Position numbers and translations under genes: made by a program. The notes below the pieces were generated by a model. The model saw nothing but the letters and a program-made list of their open reading frames with translations. It did no database searches and was not told the origin of the DNA. Of a DNA stretch of 64,000 bases, positions 42,526 through 52,506 are shown one piece after another. Source of the stretch: Pseudomonas sp. DC1.2 (GTDB taxonomy: Bacteria; Pseudomonadota; Gammaproteobacteria; Pseudomonadales; Pseudomonadaceae); NCBI RefSeq assembly GCF_034351645.1, contig NZ_CP133782.1, positions 191,001 to 255,000 on the forward strand, read 5' to 3'. Within the stretch, counting starts at the first letter, position 1, and each line of letters opens with the position of its first letter.

Positions 42526-43263
42526 ATGCTGATTATTCCCGCTATCGATCTCAAGGACGGTGCCTGTGTTCGTCTGCGCCAGGGCCGCATGGAAGATTCC
42601 ACAGTGTTCTCCGATGACCCGGTGAGCATGGCTGCCAAATGGGTGGAGGGCGGTTGCCGTCGTCTGCATCTGGTCGACCTGAACGGCGCCTTCGAAGGCC
42701 AGCCAGTCAATGGTGACGTCGTCACCGCCATCGCCAAGCGCTACCCGAACCTGCCGATCCAGATCGGCGGCGGTATCCGCTCTCTGGAAACCATCGAGCA
42801 CTACGTGAAAGCGGGCGTGAGCTACGTGATCATCGGCACCAAAGCCGTGAAAGATCCAGCCTTTGTTGCTGAAGCTTGCCGCGCGTTTCCGGGCAAAGTG
42901 ATCGTGGGTCTGGACGCCAAGGACGGTTTCGTCGCCACCGACGGCTGGGCTGAAATCAGCACCATTCAGGTGATCGACCTGGCCAAGCAGTTCGAAGCTG
43001 ATGGCGTGTCTGCGATCGTTTATACCGACATCGCCAAAGACGGCATGATGCAGGGCTGCAACGTTTCGTACACCGCTGCCCTGGCCGCTGCCACGCGCAT
43101 TCCGGTGATCGCTTCCGGCGGTATTCACAACCTCGGTGACATCAAATCGCTGCTCGACGCCAAGGCGCCCGGCATCATCGGCGCAATCACCGGCCGGGCG
43201 ATCTACGAAGGCACCCTCGATGTCGCGGAAGCGCAAGCTTTCTGCGATTCGTACAAAGGCTGA
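42526..43263 (+). CDS. hisA: Phosphoribosylformimino-AICAR ribotide isomerase HisA
   Basis: A TIM-barrel isomerase of histidine synthesis, 245 residues. The first strand is [20 protein letters not shown] with its catalytic aspartate (D8); the second catalytic aspartate is in [13 protein letters not shown]. Phosphate-binding loops GGGIRS and [10 protein letters not shown] are in place. ATG at 42526 is chosen over 42511 because the conserved sequence begins there and GAAGG lies upstream. Confidence 0.97.
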   Translation: MLIIPAIDLKDGACVRLRQGRMEDSTVFSDDPVSMAAKWVEGGCRRLHLVDLNGAFEGQPVNGDVVTAIAKRYPNLPIQIGGGIRSLETIEHYVKAGVSYVIIGTKAVKDPAFVAEACRAFPGKVIVGLDAKDGFVATDGWAEISTIQVIDLAKQFEADGVSAIVYTDIAKDGMMQGCNVSYTAALAAATRIPVIASGGIHNLGDIKSLLDAKAPGIIGAITGRAIYEGTLDVAEAQAFCDSYKG

Positions 43264-43272
43264 GGACTGACC

Positions 43273-44043
43273 ATGGCGCTGGCCAAACGCATCATCCCTT
43301 GCCTGGACGTGGATAACGGCCGGGTGGTCAAGGGCGTCAAGTTCGAGAACATCCGTGATGCCGGTGACCCGGTGGAAATCGCCCGTCGTTATGACGAGCA
43401 GGGCGCCGACGAGATTACCTTTCTCGACATCACCGCCAGCGTTGATGGTCGCGATACGACGCTGCATACCGTCGAACGCATGGCCAGCCAGGTTTTCATC
43501 CCGCTGACCGTGGGCGGTGGCGTGCGTACCGTGCAGGACATTCGCAACTTGCTCAATGCCGGCGCGGACAAAGTGTCTATCAACACCGCCGCCGTGTTCA
43601 ACCCTGAGTTCGTAGGTGAGGCGGCGCAGCATTTCGGCTCGCAGTGCATCGTTGTCGCCATCGATGCAAAGAAGGTTTCATTGCCGGGCGAAACCCCGCG
43701 CTGGGAAATCTTCACCCACGGCGGCCGCAAACCGACCGGCCTCGACGCTGTCGAGTGGGCGAAGAAGATGGAAGGCCTTGGGGCCGGTGAGATTCTCCTG
43801 ACCAGCATGGATCAGGACGGTATGAAAAATGGTTTCGACCTGGGCGTGACCCGTGCCATCAGCGACGCGTTGGGCATTCCCGTAATCGCATCCGGCGGTG
43901 TCGGTAACCTGCAGCACTTGGCCGACGGCATTATTGAAGGTCACGCCAGTGCAGTGTTGGCGGCGAGTATTTTCCACTTCGGCGAATACACCGTGCAGGA
44001 AGCCAAGGCCTACATGGCACATCGCGGCATCGTGATGCGTTAA
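43273..44043 (+). CDS. hisF: Imidazole glycerol phosphate synthase, cyclase subunit HisF
   Basis: The TIM-barrel cyclase that partners HisH, 256 residues. Catalytic aspartates are in [20 protein letters not shown] and [14 protein letters not shown]; the family motifs [13 protein letters not shown] and [18 protein letters not shown] are present. It lies nine bases after hisA and ends the biosynthetic block. Confidence 0.98.
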   Translation: MALAKRIIPCLDVDNGRVVKGVKFENIRDAGDPVEIARRYDEQGADEITFLDITASVDGRDTTLHTVERMASQVFIPLTVGGGVRTVQDIRNLLNAGADKVSINTAAVFNPEFVGEAAQHFGSQCIVVAIDAKKVSLPGETPRWEIFTHGGRKPTGLDAVEWAKKMEGLGAGEILLTSMDQDGMKNGFDLGVTRAISDALGIPVIASGGVGNLQHLADGIIEGHASAVLAASIFHFGEYTVQEAKAYMAHRGIVMR

Positions 44044-44115
44044 AGATACAGGCCAGTGGACAGCATGGCGGCCTCAAGGCACTCTGGGGCACGCCATGGA
44101 TTCCGGTAGCCCGAC

Positions 44116-44871
44116 ATGCTTAAACGCCTCCTCCTTGTTCTCGCCAGCGCTTCTCTGCTGCTGATCAACGTAGCCCGCGCCGCAGAAAGCCCGGACACCG
44201 ATCTGGTGTTGCTGACGGAAAACTTTCCTCCGTACAACATGGCGAAGAACGGTAAGAACTTCGCCCAGGACGAGAACATCAACGGCATCGCCGTGGACAT
44301 CGTCCGTGAGATGTTCAAACGCGCCAACGTCACCTACAGCCTCACGCTGCGCTTCCCTTGGGAGCGAATCTACAAACTCGCCCTCGAGAAACCTGGCTAC
44401 GGCGTATTTGTGATGGCACGGCTGCCAGACCGCGAAAAACTCTTCAAGTGGGTCGGCCCGATTGGTCCGGACGATTGGATCATGCTGGCCAAGGCTGACA
44501 GCAATATTAGCCTCGACACCCTGGAGCAGGCGCGTCGCTACAAGATTGGCGCCTACAAAGGTGATGCGATTGCCGAGACGTTGGGCAAGCAAGGACTCAA
44601 GCCCATCCTGGTGCTGCGCGATCAGGACAACGCCAAGAAACTGGTCAATGGCCAGATCGACTTATGGGCCACTGGCGACCCTGCCGGCCGTTATCTTGCG
44701 CGTGAGGATGGCGTGACCGGACTCAAGACCGTATTGCGCTTCAACAGCGCCGAACTCTATCTGGCCTTGAACAAAGACGTGCCAGACGAGGTCGTGGTCA
44801 GGCTTCAGGCTGCGCTGGATCAGCTGCGCAAGGAAGGCGTGGTCGACGAGATCATGGCGCGCTACCTCTAA
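44116..44871 (+). CDS. Periplasmic solute-binding protein (family 3 type)
   Basis: A 251-residue exported protein (signal peptide MLKRLLLVLASASLLLINVA, cleavage after ARA) with the family 3 substrate-binding fold: LVLLTENFPPYNMAKNGKNF, GIAVDIVREMFKRANVTYSL, and KIGAYKGDAIAETLGKQG. No transporter genes are adjacent, so it may be a sensor-like or orphan binding protein, as often seen next to hisF in pseudomonads. GTAGCCCGAC precedes the ATG, a weak site. Ligand unknown. Confidence 0.85.
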   Translation: MLKRLLLVLASASLLLINVARAAESPDTDLVLLTENFPPYNMAKNGKNFAQDENINGIAVDIVREMFKRANVTYSLTLRFPWERIYKLALEKPGYGVFVMARLPDREKLFKWVGPIGPDDWIMLAKADSNISLDTLEQARRYKIGAYKGDAIAETLGKQGLKPILVLRDQDNAKKLVNGQIDLWATGDPAGRYLAREDGVTGLKTVLRFNSAELYLALNKDVPDEVVVRLQAALDQLRKEGVVDEIMARYL

Positions 44872-44877
44872 GCGGTT

Positions 44878-46365
44878 TCAGGGGCGCTGAATGACGTCGG
44901 TACGAACGCCGGAAGTGCTCAGGTTGCGGTCCATGGTGAAGCTGCACATCGTGCGAGGCAGGTCATCGAGGAACATTGCAATAGCGTTTTCTACCTTTTC
45001 GTATGACTTGGGATCGATATCAGCACAATTCGTTTCGCCAATCGGGCCGGCATAAAACTGCGTCCAAATGCTTCGGTCTTGCTTCTCGCGGAACGTGATT
45101 AGGATTAAGTCGTCCAAAGGTTCAGTGATGAAAGTCGGTTCTGGCAGTTTATCCACAGCGGGTTCTACGATACGTGCCGGATATATCTGGGTGTTCCTTT
45201 GAAGTCCGGTAGAGGGCCGTTGATTGGCTGATTCCACACCCAGCAAGCAAAGATAATAGAGCCCCGTCTCTCGACCGATAGGTTCATCCACTTTGCCGTC
45301 TGCCGTACTTTTAGTACCGCTGAAGCGCTCGGACGAGTAGCAGGCTTGAGCGTCACGTACCGTTTTAGAACGATAAAAAGGAGTGCTCATCGTAAAGTCG
45401 ATATCCCAGACTGGCGTTGGATCGCTGCTATTAATCGGCTTCTTGTAAAGTTGAACGTCGGTGTCCTTGGAAGAGGAGTAATAGAAGTTGGGTTTTAAAG
45501 TGCAGAAAGCCGCGTCCATATCAAATCGACCACCGCTGAAGCAATACGAAAGATAATCGACAGGAAAACTGTGACTTGCCTGATCAGGCAAGAGGGATTT
45601 GGTTTTAGTGTCTGCGCACAGTGCATGCCAGAAACACAAATCATCTGGCGAGATGCCGTAGGTTGTTCCAGACAGTACCCCGGTAATTTCCCCTGACGCT
45701 GCATCCAGTACCGGAGATCCCGACGACCCCGGCGCGATGCCCTTGCAGTCTTGTTTTTGGTAATTGGTGTGGACGGTCAGGTACTTGACCAGCGTGGTCT
45801 TTGCCGGCTCTTGGGTGCAGCTCGACAACCTGAGACCGGGTGCGATCTCCGGGGCGCCGATGACGTGAACCCGGCCGGGCCTTGTCGGCGCGGCAGACGC
45901 AAGTTTGAGCGGGGTGATGCCATCCTTCAGCAGCGTGTCCAGCGACGTGTGCAGTTCCATGATGGCGACATCGGTGCTGGCGAGACTGGCCCAGTTGACC
46001 TTGTTGATCTCATAACGTTTGCCGTCCACCAGCGTGTCGTGGAAATAGTTGAATTGCATCTGGCCTTTGTAGGCGGTGTTGGCGGCGCTGCCGGAAATGA
46101 TTGAAGCGCAATGGCCATTGGTCAATATATAGGCCGGGCCTCTAGTGGTATTTGTCGCGCCGCGAGTATCCAACAAACTTGCCGTGCAATAGCCGGCGTC
46201 ATCTACGAATATTTTGCCGATGCCATTCCAGTGTTTGAATTGAGTGTCTGCATTGCTGAGCAGAACGGGCTCTGGAGACTCCGGATAATTACTCGAACAA
46301 GCGAGTTGCGGAAGTGTCAGTGCTGCCAGGGTACAGATTTTTAGTGCAAAAAATTTAAGGGCCAT
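44878..46365 (-). CDS. Secreted trypsin-like serine protease
   Basis: A 495-residue exported protein. The N-terminus (MALKFFALKICTLAALTLPQ) is a signal peptide, and a cysteine at QLACSS may be lipidated, though the lipobox is imperfect. The chymotrypsin-fold triad is visible: histidine in YILTNGHCASI, aspartate in ASTDVAIMELH, serine in GIAPGSSGSPVLDAASG. The C-terminal 250 residues are cysteine-rich (HALCADTKTK, LSYCFSGGRFD, DAQACYSSERF) and unlike known proteases, perhaps a substrate- or surface-binding domain. Its GC content is lower than its neighbours', and it is monocistronic, both suggestive of transfer. Confidence 0.82.
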   Translation of the reverse strand: MALKFFALKICTLAALTLPQLACSSNYPESPEPVLLSNADTQFKHWNGIGKIFVDDAGYCTASLLDTRGATNTTRGPAYILTNGHCASIISGSAANTAYKGQMQFNYFHDTLVDGKRYEINKVNWASLASTDVAIMELHTSLDTLLKDGITPLKLASAAPTRPGRVHVIGAPEIAPGLRLSSCTQEPAKTTLVKYLTVHTNYQKQDCKGIAPGSSGSPVLDAASGEITGVLSGTTYGISPDDLCFWHALCADTKTKSLLPDQASHSFPVDYLSYCFSGGRFDMDAAFCTLKPNFYYSSSKDTDVQLYKKPINSSDPTPVWDIDFTMSTPFYRSKTVRDAQACYSSERFSGTKSTADGKVDEPIGRETGLYYLCLLGVESANQRPSTGLQRNTQIYPARIVEPAVDKLPEPTFITEPLDDLILITFREKQDRSIWTQFYAGPIGETNCADIDPKSYEKVENAIAMFLDDLPRTMCSFTMDRNLSTSGVRTDVIQRP

Positions 46366-46539
46366 AACCGATCCTTGGTTGTGGGGATTAATAGAATATT
46401 TTTGATAAAGGGTGATGCGGGCGGGAGTCTAACGGAAAAATTAGTGCGGTAATTAGAGTGGAGTATGTCTTGTTGTAAGTTGGTATTTAGTGGGCCAGTT
46501 AGTTGGCCGGTGCTGACGAGTAGTTGCCTGTAAGGCGAC

Positions 46540-47322
46540 TCAACGATAAATCCCGTCTTTACCATGTGCCGCCGTGGCGCGATTGCTGCGCACGCTGATC
46601 ATCAGCTTGATGTCGATCCAGTCAATACCCTGCGCCTTGAGCTTGGGCAGTTCGCGCTCCAGCACCGCCAGTGTCTGCGGGTACGGATGCCCGATCATTA
46701 CCGCCGAGCCTTGTTTACGCGCCAGACTGATTGCCGTCTGTAGTTGCGTGAAAATCGCTGCCTCGGTGCGTTCGTCATCGAGAAACACATCCCGCGAAAC
46801 ACTGGCCAAGCCAATCTTCTGCGCCTCAGCCGCTGCAACCGTCTGGGCACTGGTACGGCTGTCGACAAAGAATTTGTGACGCCGCTGCAATTCGCCCATC
46901 AGCCAGGCCATGGCGTCCGGCTGTGCGGTCATGCGGCTGCCCATGTGGTTGTTGACGCCCGCAGTGAAAGGCACGGCCTTGAACGCAGCGTCCAGGCGTT
47001 TTGCCAATTCGTCGATGGGCAGGTCGGGGTGCCAGGCGAACGGGCCGGTGGCTGGGTCCATGGGCATGTGCAGCATGACGATCTTGCCTGCGCGATGAGC
47101 TTCGCGGGCAAATTCAGCGGCGTGCGGGGTGTCGGGCATGATCGCCGTGGTCACCGGGCCGGGGAGGGCCAGCACACGACGGTCCCGGGGCAGGTTCTGC
47201 CCCAGGTCATCGATGATCAGGCTCAGGTAGGCCTTGTGTGGCGTTGTTCGGGCGGGATCTGCGTGAGCAGCACCCGCCAGGCAGCACATCAAGCTGAGGA
47301 GCAGCAGCAACCGCACGCGCAT
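46540..47322 (-). CDS. Divergent polysaccharide deacetylase family protein (YibQ-like)
   Basis: A 260-residue exported protein (signal peptide MRVRLLLLLSLMCCLAGAAH) of the DUF610/YibQ group, a branch of the polysaccharide deacetylases. Markers are YLSLIIDDLGQNLPRDRRVL, LPGPVTTAIMPDTPHAAEFA, MLHMPMDPATGPF and NNHMGSRMTA. It directly follows ctpA, whose stop codon region it abuts, in the order envC-ctpA-yibQ that is conserved in proteobacteria and tied to cell-wall turnover. Confidence 0.92.
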   Translation of the reverse strand: MRVRLLLLLSLMCCLAGAAHADPARTTPHKAYLSLIIDDLGQNLPRDRRVLALPGPVTTAIMPDTPHAAEFAREAHRAGKIVMLHMPMDPATGPFAWHPDLPIDELAKRLDAAFKAVPFTAGVNNHMGSRMTAQPDAMAWLMGELQRRHKFFVDSRTSAQTVAAAEAQKIGLASVSRDVFLDDERTEAAIFTQLQTAISLARKQGSAVMIGHPYPQTLAVLERELPKLKAQGIDWIDIKLMISVRSNRATAAHGKDGIYR

Positions 47323-47323
47323 C

Positions 47324-48643
47324 TCAGCGGCCAGAGGTGATGCTCAGCCCTTTGAGCAGGCTCAGGGCCTGGGCCAGTTGGTAATCGTCATCCTGCGGCA
47401 TCGCCTTGGCTTTGGTGCCGGAGCCGGTCGGTTTGTCGGCGCCGCCGTTGCCATTGCCCAAGTGACCTTGCAGATCGGCTTCCTTGAAGTATTCGCCGTC
47501 TTGCTCGTTGGTGATCTTGGCCTTGCGCACTTCGATGTCCGGCACGATGCCCTGGGCCTGAATCGAGCGGCCATTAGGAGTGAAGTACAGCGCGGTGGTG
47601 ATTTTCAGCGCCCGATCGTTGTTCAGCGGCAATACGGTTTGCACCGAGCCTTTACCGAAGCTGGTGGTGCCCATCAGCACGGCGCGTTTCTGGTCCTGCA
47701 AGGCACCAGCAACAATTTCCGACGCCGATGCGCTGCCGCCGTTGATCAGGACCACCATTGGCACCGCTTCGCTTTCATCTTTGCCAGTGGCAGAGAAGCG
47801 CAACTCGGAGTTGGCGATGCGGCCTTTGGTGTAGACGATCAGACCTTTGGTGATGAAGTGATCGACCACTTCCACCGCAGCTTGCAGCACGCCGCCGGGG
47901 TTGTTACGCAGGTCGAGGACGATACCGTTGAGCTTCTTGCCGTTGTCCTTGCGCAGTTTTGCCAAGGCATTGGAGACTTCTTCGCCGGTCTTGACCTGGA
48001 ACTGGGTGATGCGGATGTAGCCGTAGCCAGAGTCCAGCAACTGAGCCTTGACGCTCTTCACTTGAATAGTGGCGCGGGCCAGGGTCACGTCGAACGGTGT
48101 GCCGCCGTCGCGCACCAAAGTCAGGGTGATCTTCTGGCCGAGCTTGCCGCGCATCTTGTCGACGGCTTCGGTCATGCTCTGGCCACGGGTCGGCTGGCCG
48201 TTGATCTTGACGATGAAGTCGCCCGCCTGAATGCCGGCCTTGGAAGCCGGGGTGTCATCAATTGGCGAAACCACTTTGATGAAACCGTCTTCGGCGCCCA
48301 CTTCGATGCCCAGGCCGCCGAATTCGCCGCTGGTACTCTCTTGCAGCTCAGCGAAGTCTTCCGGGCCCAGGTAGGCAGAATGCGGGTCGAGGTTGCTGAG
48401 CATGCCTTTGATGGCATTTTCCAGCAGGGTCTTGTCGTCCACCGGTTCAACATAGGCCGCTTTGATCCGGTCCATGACCTCGGCAAAGGTGCGCAACTCT
48501 TCAAGCGGCAGCGGCGCTTTGGTCGTTGCAGCGGTGCCTGCTGGCGCGACTGCCGGGGCAGGTTGAGCGGCGAACGCCAACGGCGCGCCGATCACCAGTG
48601 CGATCGTCAGGGCCAGCGAGGTAAGGCGGGACAAATGCAGCAT
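47324..48643 (-). CDS. ctpA: Carboxy-terminal processing protease CtpA (S41)
   Basis: A periplasmic PDZ protease of 439 residues with a signal peptide (SLALTIALVIGAPLAFAA). The PDZ domain carries the loop GGLGIEVGAEDGFIKVVSPI, and the catalytic Ser-Lys pair lies in NGGSASASEIVAGAL and TTSFGKGSVQTVLPL. Such proteases cut envelope proteins, in pseudomonads including murein hydrolases. It lies between envC and the yibQ-like gene, all on the minus strand. Confidence 0.96.
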   Translation of the reverse strand: MLHLSRLTSLALTIALVIGAPLAFAAQPAPAVAPAGTAATTKAPLPLEELRTFAEVMDRIKAAYVEPVDDKTLLENAIKGMLSNLDPHSAYLGPEDFAELQESTSGEFGGLGIEVGAEDGFIKVVSPIDDTPASKAGIQAGDFIVKINGQPTRGQSMTEAVDKMRGKLGQKITLTLVRDGGTPFDVTLARATIQVKSVKAQLLDSGYGYIRITQFQVKTGEEVSNALAKLRKDNGKKLNGIVLDLRNNPGGVLQAAVEVVDHFITKGLIVYTKGRIANSELRFSATGKDESEAVPMVVLINGGSASASEIVAGALQDQKRAVLMGTTSFGKGSVQTVLPLNNDRALKITTALYFTPNGRSIQAQGIVPDIEVRKAKITNEQDGEYFKEADLQGHLGNGNGGADKPTGSGTKAKAMPQDDDYQLAQALSLLKGLSITSGR

Positions 48644-48674
48644 GTCGAACGAACTCCTGAATTAGGTGCAGTGC

Positions 48675-49967
48675 TTATCCTTGCGCACGGCACCATTGCG
48701 CTGGATCACTCGGGTGACCCTGCTGACGAATTGCGAAATACAGTGCCGGTGTGTCCTGGCCGCCACTGTTACCGACAGTGGAGATGGATTCACCTGCTTT
48801 TACCACGTCACCGGCCGATTTGAGCAACGTCTGGTTGTGACCGTAAAGACTCAAGAAACCGTTGCCATGGTCGAGAATTACCAACAGTCCGGCGCCACGC
48901 AACCAGTCGGCGAACACCACGCGCCCGCCGTGTACGGCATGCACCTGGCTGCCGGCAGAGGCGCTGATCATCACGCCGTCCCACTTGGTGCGGGTATCGT
49001 CGCCGCGGCTTTCACCGAAGCGTGCCAACAGTCGACCATCAACGGGCCATGGAAGTTTGCCGCGGGCAGAAGCAAATGCACCGCCAAAGGTCTCGCCGGA
49101 ACTTGAAACCAGTGCGCCGGGCGACGGTTTAGCGGGTTTGCGTGGGGCGTCGGAGGCGTCTGACTGAGCCTGGGCCTCACGTAACCGCTTTTTTTCGGCT
49201 TCCTGCTGGGCAATTAGCGCTTTTTGTCGCGCTTGTTCTGCCTCACGGGCCTGGCGGGCCAAGGTTTCTTCGATGGTTTTAAGGACTTTAGACAGGTCTG
49301 CCTGATCCTGCTCGCGGGCCGCGAGTTTTTGATCGCGTGCCTTAACGTCGTCGTTGAGCTTGGCCAGGACTTGCTGGCGTTCCTTGCGCACTTTGTCGAG
49401 TTCGTCGCGCTGGCTGTTGAGGCTACTTTTTTGCACCAGCAACTGGGCTTGCTGCATCGAAATATCTTTTTCGACGTTGGCCAGTTGGCGCAGGGTTTCG
49501 TTGAAGTTTTTCAGTTGCTCCAGGCGGGCCTGGCTCAGGTAATCGTAATAGGTGAGGGTGCGGGCGAATTTCTCTGGATTCTGCTGGTTGAGCAGTAGTT
49601 TGAGGTATTCCTGACGGCCGTTTTGGTAGGCGGCGCGGGCCTGAATGGCGATCAGTCGTTGCTGTTCAGTGCGTGCGCTCTGGAGTTTTTTTTTCTCGGC
49701 GTCGAGTCGCTGCAGCTCGGATTCGCTTTTCTTCAGCTCTTTTTGCAGGGCATCGACCTGCTTCTCGAGCTTGCCCATCTCGGTTTCGGTGCCCTTGAGG
49801 TCTTTCTGCACACCGGATTTTTCTTCCTGAAGCTTGCCAAGCAGTTTCTTCAGCTCAGTGATGTCCTGACGCGTGGCGTCCAACTGTTGTTGGGTTTGCG
49901 CGCGCTCGTCAGCAAAGGCCGGTTGGAGCAGGCAAGTCAGAGCGAGGGCTATCAGGACGCGGAGCAT
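48675..49967 (-). CDS. envC: Murein hydrolase activator EnvC
   Basis: A 430-residue periplasmic protein with a signal peptide (MLRVLIALALTCLLQPAFA), a long coiled-coil (residues 20-270, rich in KKLLGKLQEEKSGVQKD-like heptads) and a C-terminal LytM/M23-like domain. The LytM domain appears degenerate: where active peptidases have HxGxD it has TKWDGVMISA, although LYGHNQT keeps the later histidine. This fits EnvC, which activates amidases rather than cutting murein itself. ATG at 49967 is set by the signal peptide. ctpA follows 31 bp later. Confidence 0.92.
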   Translation of the reverse strand: MLRVLIALALTCLLQPAFADERAQTQQQLDATRQDITELKKLLGKLQEEKSGVQKDLKGTETEMGKLEKQVDALQKELKKSESELQRLDAEKKKLQSARTEQQRLIAIQARAAYQNGRQEYLKLLLNQQNPEKFARTLTYYDYLSQARLEQLKNFNETLRQLANVEKDISMQQAQLLVQKSSLNSQRDELDKVRKERQQVLAKLNDDVKARDQKLAAREQDQADLSKVLKTIEETLARQAREAEQARQKALIAQQEAEKKRLREAQAQSDASDAPRKPAKPSPGALVSSSGETFGGAFASARGKLPWPVDGRLLARFGESRGDDTRTKWDGVMISASAGSQVHAVHGGRVVFADWLRGAGLLVILDHGNGFLSLYGHNQTLLKSAGDVVKAGESISTVGNSGGQDTPALYFAIRQQGHPSDPAQWCRAQG

Positions 49968-50060
49968 AGAGGCGGGCGACACCAGGAAAATGGACGGCCT
50001 AGTATGCCCGCCAAGCGCCGCAAAAAAAACGCCCATTTCGGGCTGTGTGATAACTGGCCC

Positions 50061-50093
50061 CAAAAACCCTCCCAAGCCATGTGGGAGGGTTTG
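50061..50093 (-). terminator. Terminator of gpmI
   Basis: AAACCCTCCC and GGGAGGGTTT form a stem with a nine-base loop. On the minus strand a TTTTT run follows, just after the gpmI stop codon. Confidence 0.85.
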
Positions 50094-50108
50094 GCGGTGT
50101 ACGAAGGA

Positions 50109-51638
50109 TCAGACCAGAATCGAAGTGCCCGTCATTTCTTTCGGTTTTTCCAGGCCCATCAACATCAGCATGGTCGGCGCCACGTCTGCCAGCACTGCGC
50201 CATGGCGCACCTTGAGGTCACGCTTGCCGACATAAATGAACGGCACCGGCTCGGTCGTGTGGGCGGTGTGCGCCTGATGCGTTTCTTCGTCGGACATTTT
50301 CTCGCAGTTGCCATGGTCAGCAGTAATCAGCGCTTCGCCTCCGACCTTTTCCAGTGCTTCGACGATACGCCCGACGCACAGGTCCAGGCATTCCACGGCT
50401 TTCACCGCGGCGTCAAGGTTGCCGCTGTGGCCGACCATGTCGCCGTTGGCATAGTTGACCACGATCACATCAAAGCGCTGGTGTTCGATGGCATCGACGA
50501 TGCGGTCGGTAACTTGCGGCGCACTCATCTCGGGCTGCAAGTCATAGGTGGCGACTTTTGGCGACGGGATCAGGATGCGCTCCTCGCCCGGGAACGGTTC
50601 TTCGCGCCCGCCGGAGAAGAAAAAGGTCACGTGGGCATATTTCTCGGTTTCAGCGATGCGCAGTTGGGTCTTGCCGTTTTTCGCCAAGTAATCGCCCAGC
50701 ACGTTTTCCAGGCTGCCGGCAGCGAAGGCCGAGGGCGCGGGAATACTGGCGGCGTATTGGGTCAGCATGACGAAGCCGGCCAGTGCGGGCTGGCGGGCGC
50801 GTTCGAATTCCTTGAAACCGTCTTCGACGAATACGCGGGTCAGCTCGCGGGCACGGTCGGCACGGAAGTTCATGAACACCACGGCGTCACCGTCTTCGAC
50901 CTTTACCGGCTCGCCGATGGAGGTGGCTTTGACGAATTCGTCGCTCTCGCCGCGCTCGTAAGCGGCTTGCAAACCCTGCTGGGCGGTGGCCGCGTTGAAC
51001 TGGCCATTGCCGTCGACAATCAGGTTGTAGGCTTGGGCCACACGGTCCCAGCGGTTGTCGCGGTCCATGGCGAAATATCGGCCAATGATGCTGGCGATCC
51101 GGCCTTTGCCCAGGGCCTGGAAGGTAGCGTCCAGTAACTCAATGGACGACTCGGCGCTTTTTGGCGGCGTGTCGCGGCCGTCGAGGAAGGCGTGCAGGTA
51201 AATTTTTTCGGCGCCGCGCTTGAACGCCAGCTCAGCCATGGCGACCAGGTGATCCTGGTGACTGTGAACGCCGCCGTCGGACAGCAGGCCCATGAAATGT
51301 ACGGCTTTGCCAGCAGCAACAGCTTTGTCCACGGCGGCGCAAATGGTCGGGTTCTCGAAAAACTCGCCGTCGCGGACCGATTTGGTGACGCGAGTGAAGT
51401 CCTGATACACCACGCGGCCGGCGCCCAGGTTCATGTGGCCGACCTCGGAGTTGCCCATCTGGCCGTCCGGCAGGCCGACGTCCATGCCCGAGCCCGAGAT
51501 CAGGCCGTTCGGCACGGTAGCGGTCAGACGGTCCAGTACGGGCTTCTTCGCCAAGTACACGGCATTGGCTTCGTGGCTCTCACTGTGACCGAAGCCGTCG
51601 AGAATGATCAGGACCAAAGGTTTAGGCGTGGTAGTCAT
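50109..51638 (-). CDS. gpmI: 2,3-bisphosphoglycerate-independent phosphoglycerate mutase
   Basis: A 509-residue glycolytic/gluconeogenic enzyme interconverting 3- and 2-phosphoglycerate, dependent on two manganese ions. The phosphorylated serine is in [15 protein letters not shown]; metal ligands include the DGFGH start ([10 protein letters not shown]) and the late [10 protein letters not shown] and [10 protein letters not shown] segments. ATG at 51638 gives the standard length and starts at the family's PLVLIILDG; the upstream frame is antisense to rhodanese leader sequence. Confidence 0.97.
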   Translation of the reverse strand: MTTTPKPLVLIILDGFGHSESHEANAVYLAKKPVLDRLTATVPNGLISGSGMDVGLPDGQMGNSEVGHMNLGAGRVVYQDFTRVTKSVRDGEFFENPTICAAVDKAVAAGKAVHFMGLLSDGGVHSHQDHLVAMAELAFKRGAEKIYLHAFLDGRDTPPKSAESSIELLDATFQALGKGRIASIIGRYFAMDRDNRWDRVAQAYNLIVDGNGQFNAATAQQGLQAAYERGESDEFVKATSIGEPVKVEDGDAVVFMNFRADRARELTRVFVEDGFKEFERARQPALAGFVMLTQYAASIPAPSAFAAGSLENVLGDYLAKNGKTQLRIAETEKYAHVTFFFSGGREEPFPGEERILIPSPKVATYDLQPEMSAPQVTDRIVDAIEHQRFDVIVVNYANGDMVGHSGNLDAAVKAVECLDLCVGRIVEALEKVGGEALITADHGNCEKMSDEETHQAHTAHTTEPVPFIYVGKRDLKVRHGAVLADVAPTMLMLMGLEKPKEMTGTSILV

Positions 51639-51792
51639 GGAATCCACTCGTGGCTGAGTTAAAAAGAGGGCGATGGAAAAGGGAGTCGCAAGTTTAAAGC
51701 TAAGTTCCGACCGCGTCACCGCCGGACGGGGTTTGGCCCGCCTTAGGGGCTGTGTATACTGGCCGACTTTTAACGCCCTGGAACCTCCTTAA

Positions 51793-52206
51793 ATGGTCGA
51801 TCACCTGATTGCATTTGCCACCACCCACTATCTGCTTGTCGGCATCTTCGCCGTTCTGCTGGCTTTGCTGATCGCCCACGAGATGAAGGGCGGCGGCCGC
51901 AGCCTCAGCACCGGTGAGCTGACCGGGCTGCTCAACCGTGAAGAAGGCGTGGTGATCGACATCCGTTCGACCAAGGATTTCTCCGCCGGCCACATTGTTG
52001 GCGCGTTGAACATTCCTCACGACAAACTGACCGCGCGTGTCGGCGAACTGGAAAAGCACAAGGCCAAGACCATCATCCTGGTCGACGCTCAAGGCCAGAC
52101 TTCCGGCACCCATGCCCGCGAGCTGATGAAATCCGGCTTCACCGCCGCCAAGCTCTCCGGCGGCATTGCCAGCTGGAAAGGCGACAATCTGCCGCTGGTG
52201 AAGTGA
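51793..52206 (+). CDS. Membrane-anchored rhodanese-like protein without active cysteine
   Basis: A 137-residue protein with one N-terminal membrane span (YLLVGIFAVLLALLIAHEM) and a rhodanese domain (GVVIDIRSTKDFSAGHIVGA, LSGGIASWKGDNLPL). The loop that should carry the catalytic cysteine reads ILVDAQGQTSG, with aspartate where active enzymes have cysteine. It is therefore unlikely to transfer sulfur and may be structural. The order gpmI (divergent)-rhodanese-grxC-secB is conserved in many gamma-proteobacteria, where the gene is yibN. Confidence 0.88.
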   Translation: MVDHLIAFATTHYLLVGIFAVLLALLIAHEMKGGGRSLSTGELTGLLNREEGVVIDIRSTKDFSAGHIVGALNIPHDKLTARVGELEKHKAKTIILVDAQGQTSGTHARELMKSGFTAAKLSGGIASWKGDNLPLVK

Positions 52207-52207
52207 T

Positions 52208-52462
52208 ATGAGCAACGTCGTCGTCTATTCCAGCGATTACTGCCCTTATTGCTCGCGAGCCAAATACCTGCTCGAGAACAAAGGCGTAGCCTTCGAAGAG
52301 ATCAAGGTCGATGGCAAGCCACAAGTGCGTGCCGAGATGTCCAAAAAGGCTGGGCGCACGTCCGTACCGCAAATTTGGATCGGCAGCACCCACGTCGGCG
52401 GTTGTGATGATTTGTTTGCTCTGGAGCGCGCCGGCAAGCTCGACGCGCTGCTCAAGGCCTGA
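52208..52462 (+). CDS. grxC: Glutaredoxin 3 (GrxC)
   Basis: An 84-residue glutathione-dependent disulfide reductase. The active site is YCPYCSRAK near residue 11, followed by the conserved [19 protein letters not shown]. It starts one base after the rhodanese stop codon and precedes secB by 44 bp. Confidence 0.96.
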   Translation: MSNVVVYSSDYCPYCSRAKYLLENKGVAFEEIKVDGKPQVRAEMSKKAGRTSVPQIWIGSTHVGGCDDLFALERAGKLDALLKA

Positions 52463-52506
52463 ATTCCCTTCCCTCTTACAAGACCCAAGATCAGAAAGGA
52501 TCTGAG

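Noticed and set aside
41359..43632. A 757-codon minus-strand open frame across hisB-hisF
   Set aside because: It lies fully antisense to five well-identified histidine genes and is a product of high GC at third positions.
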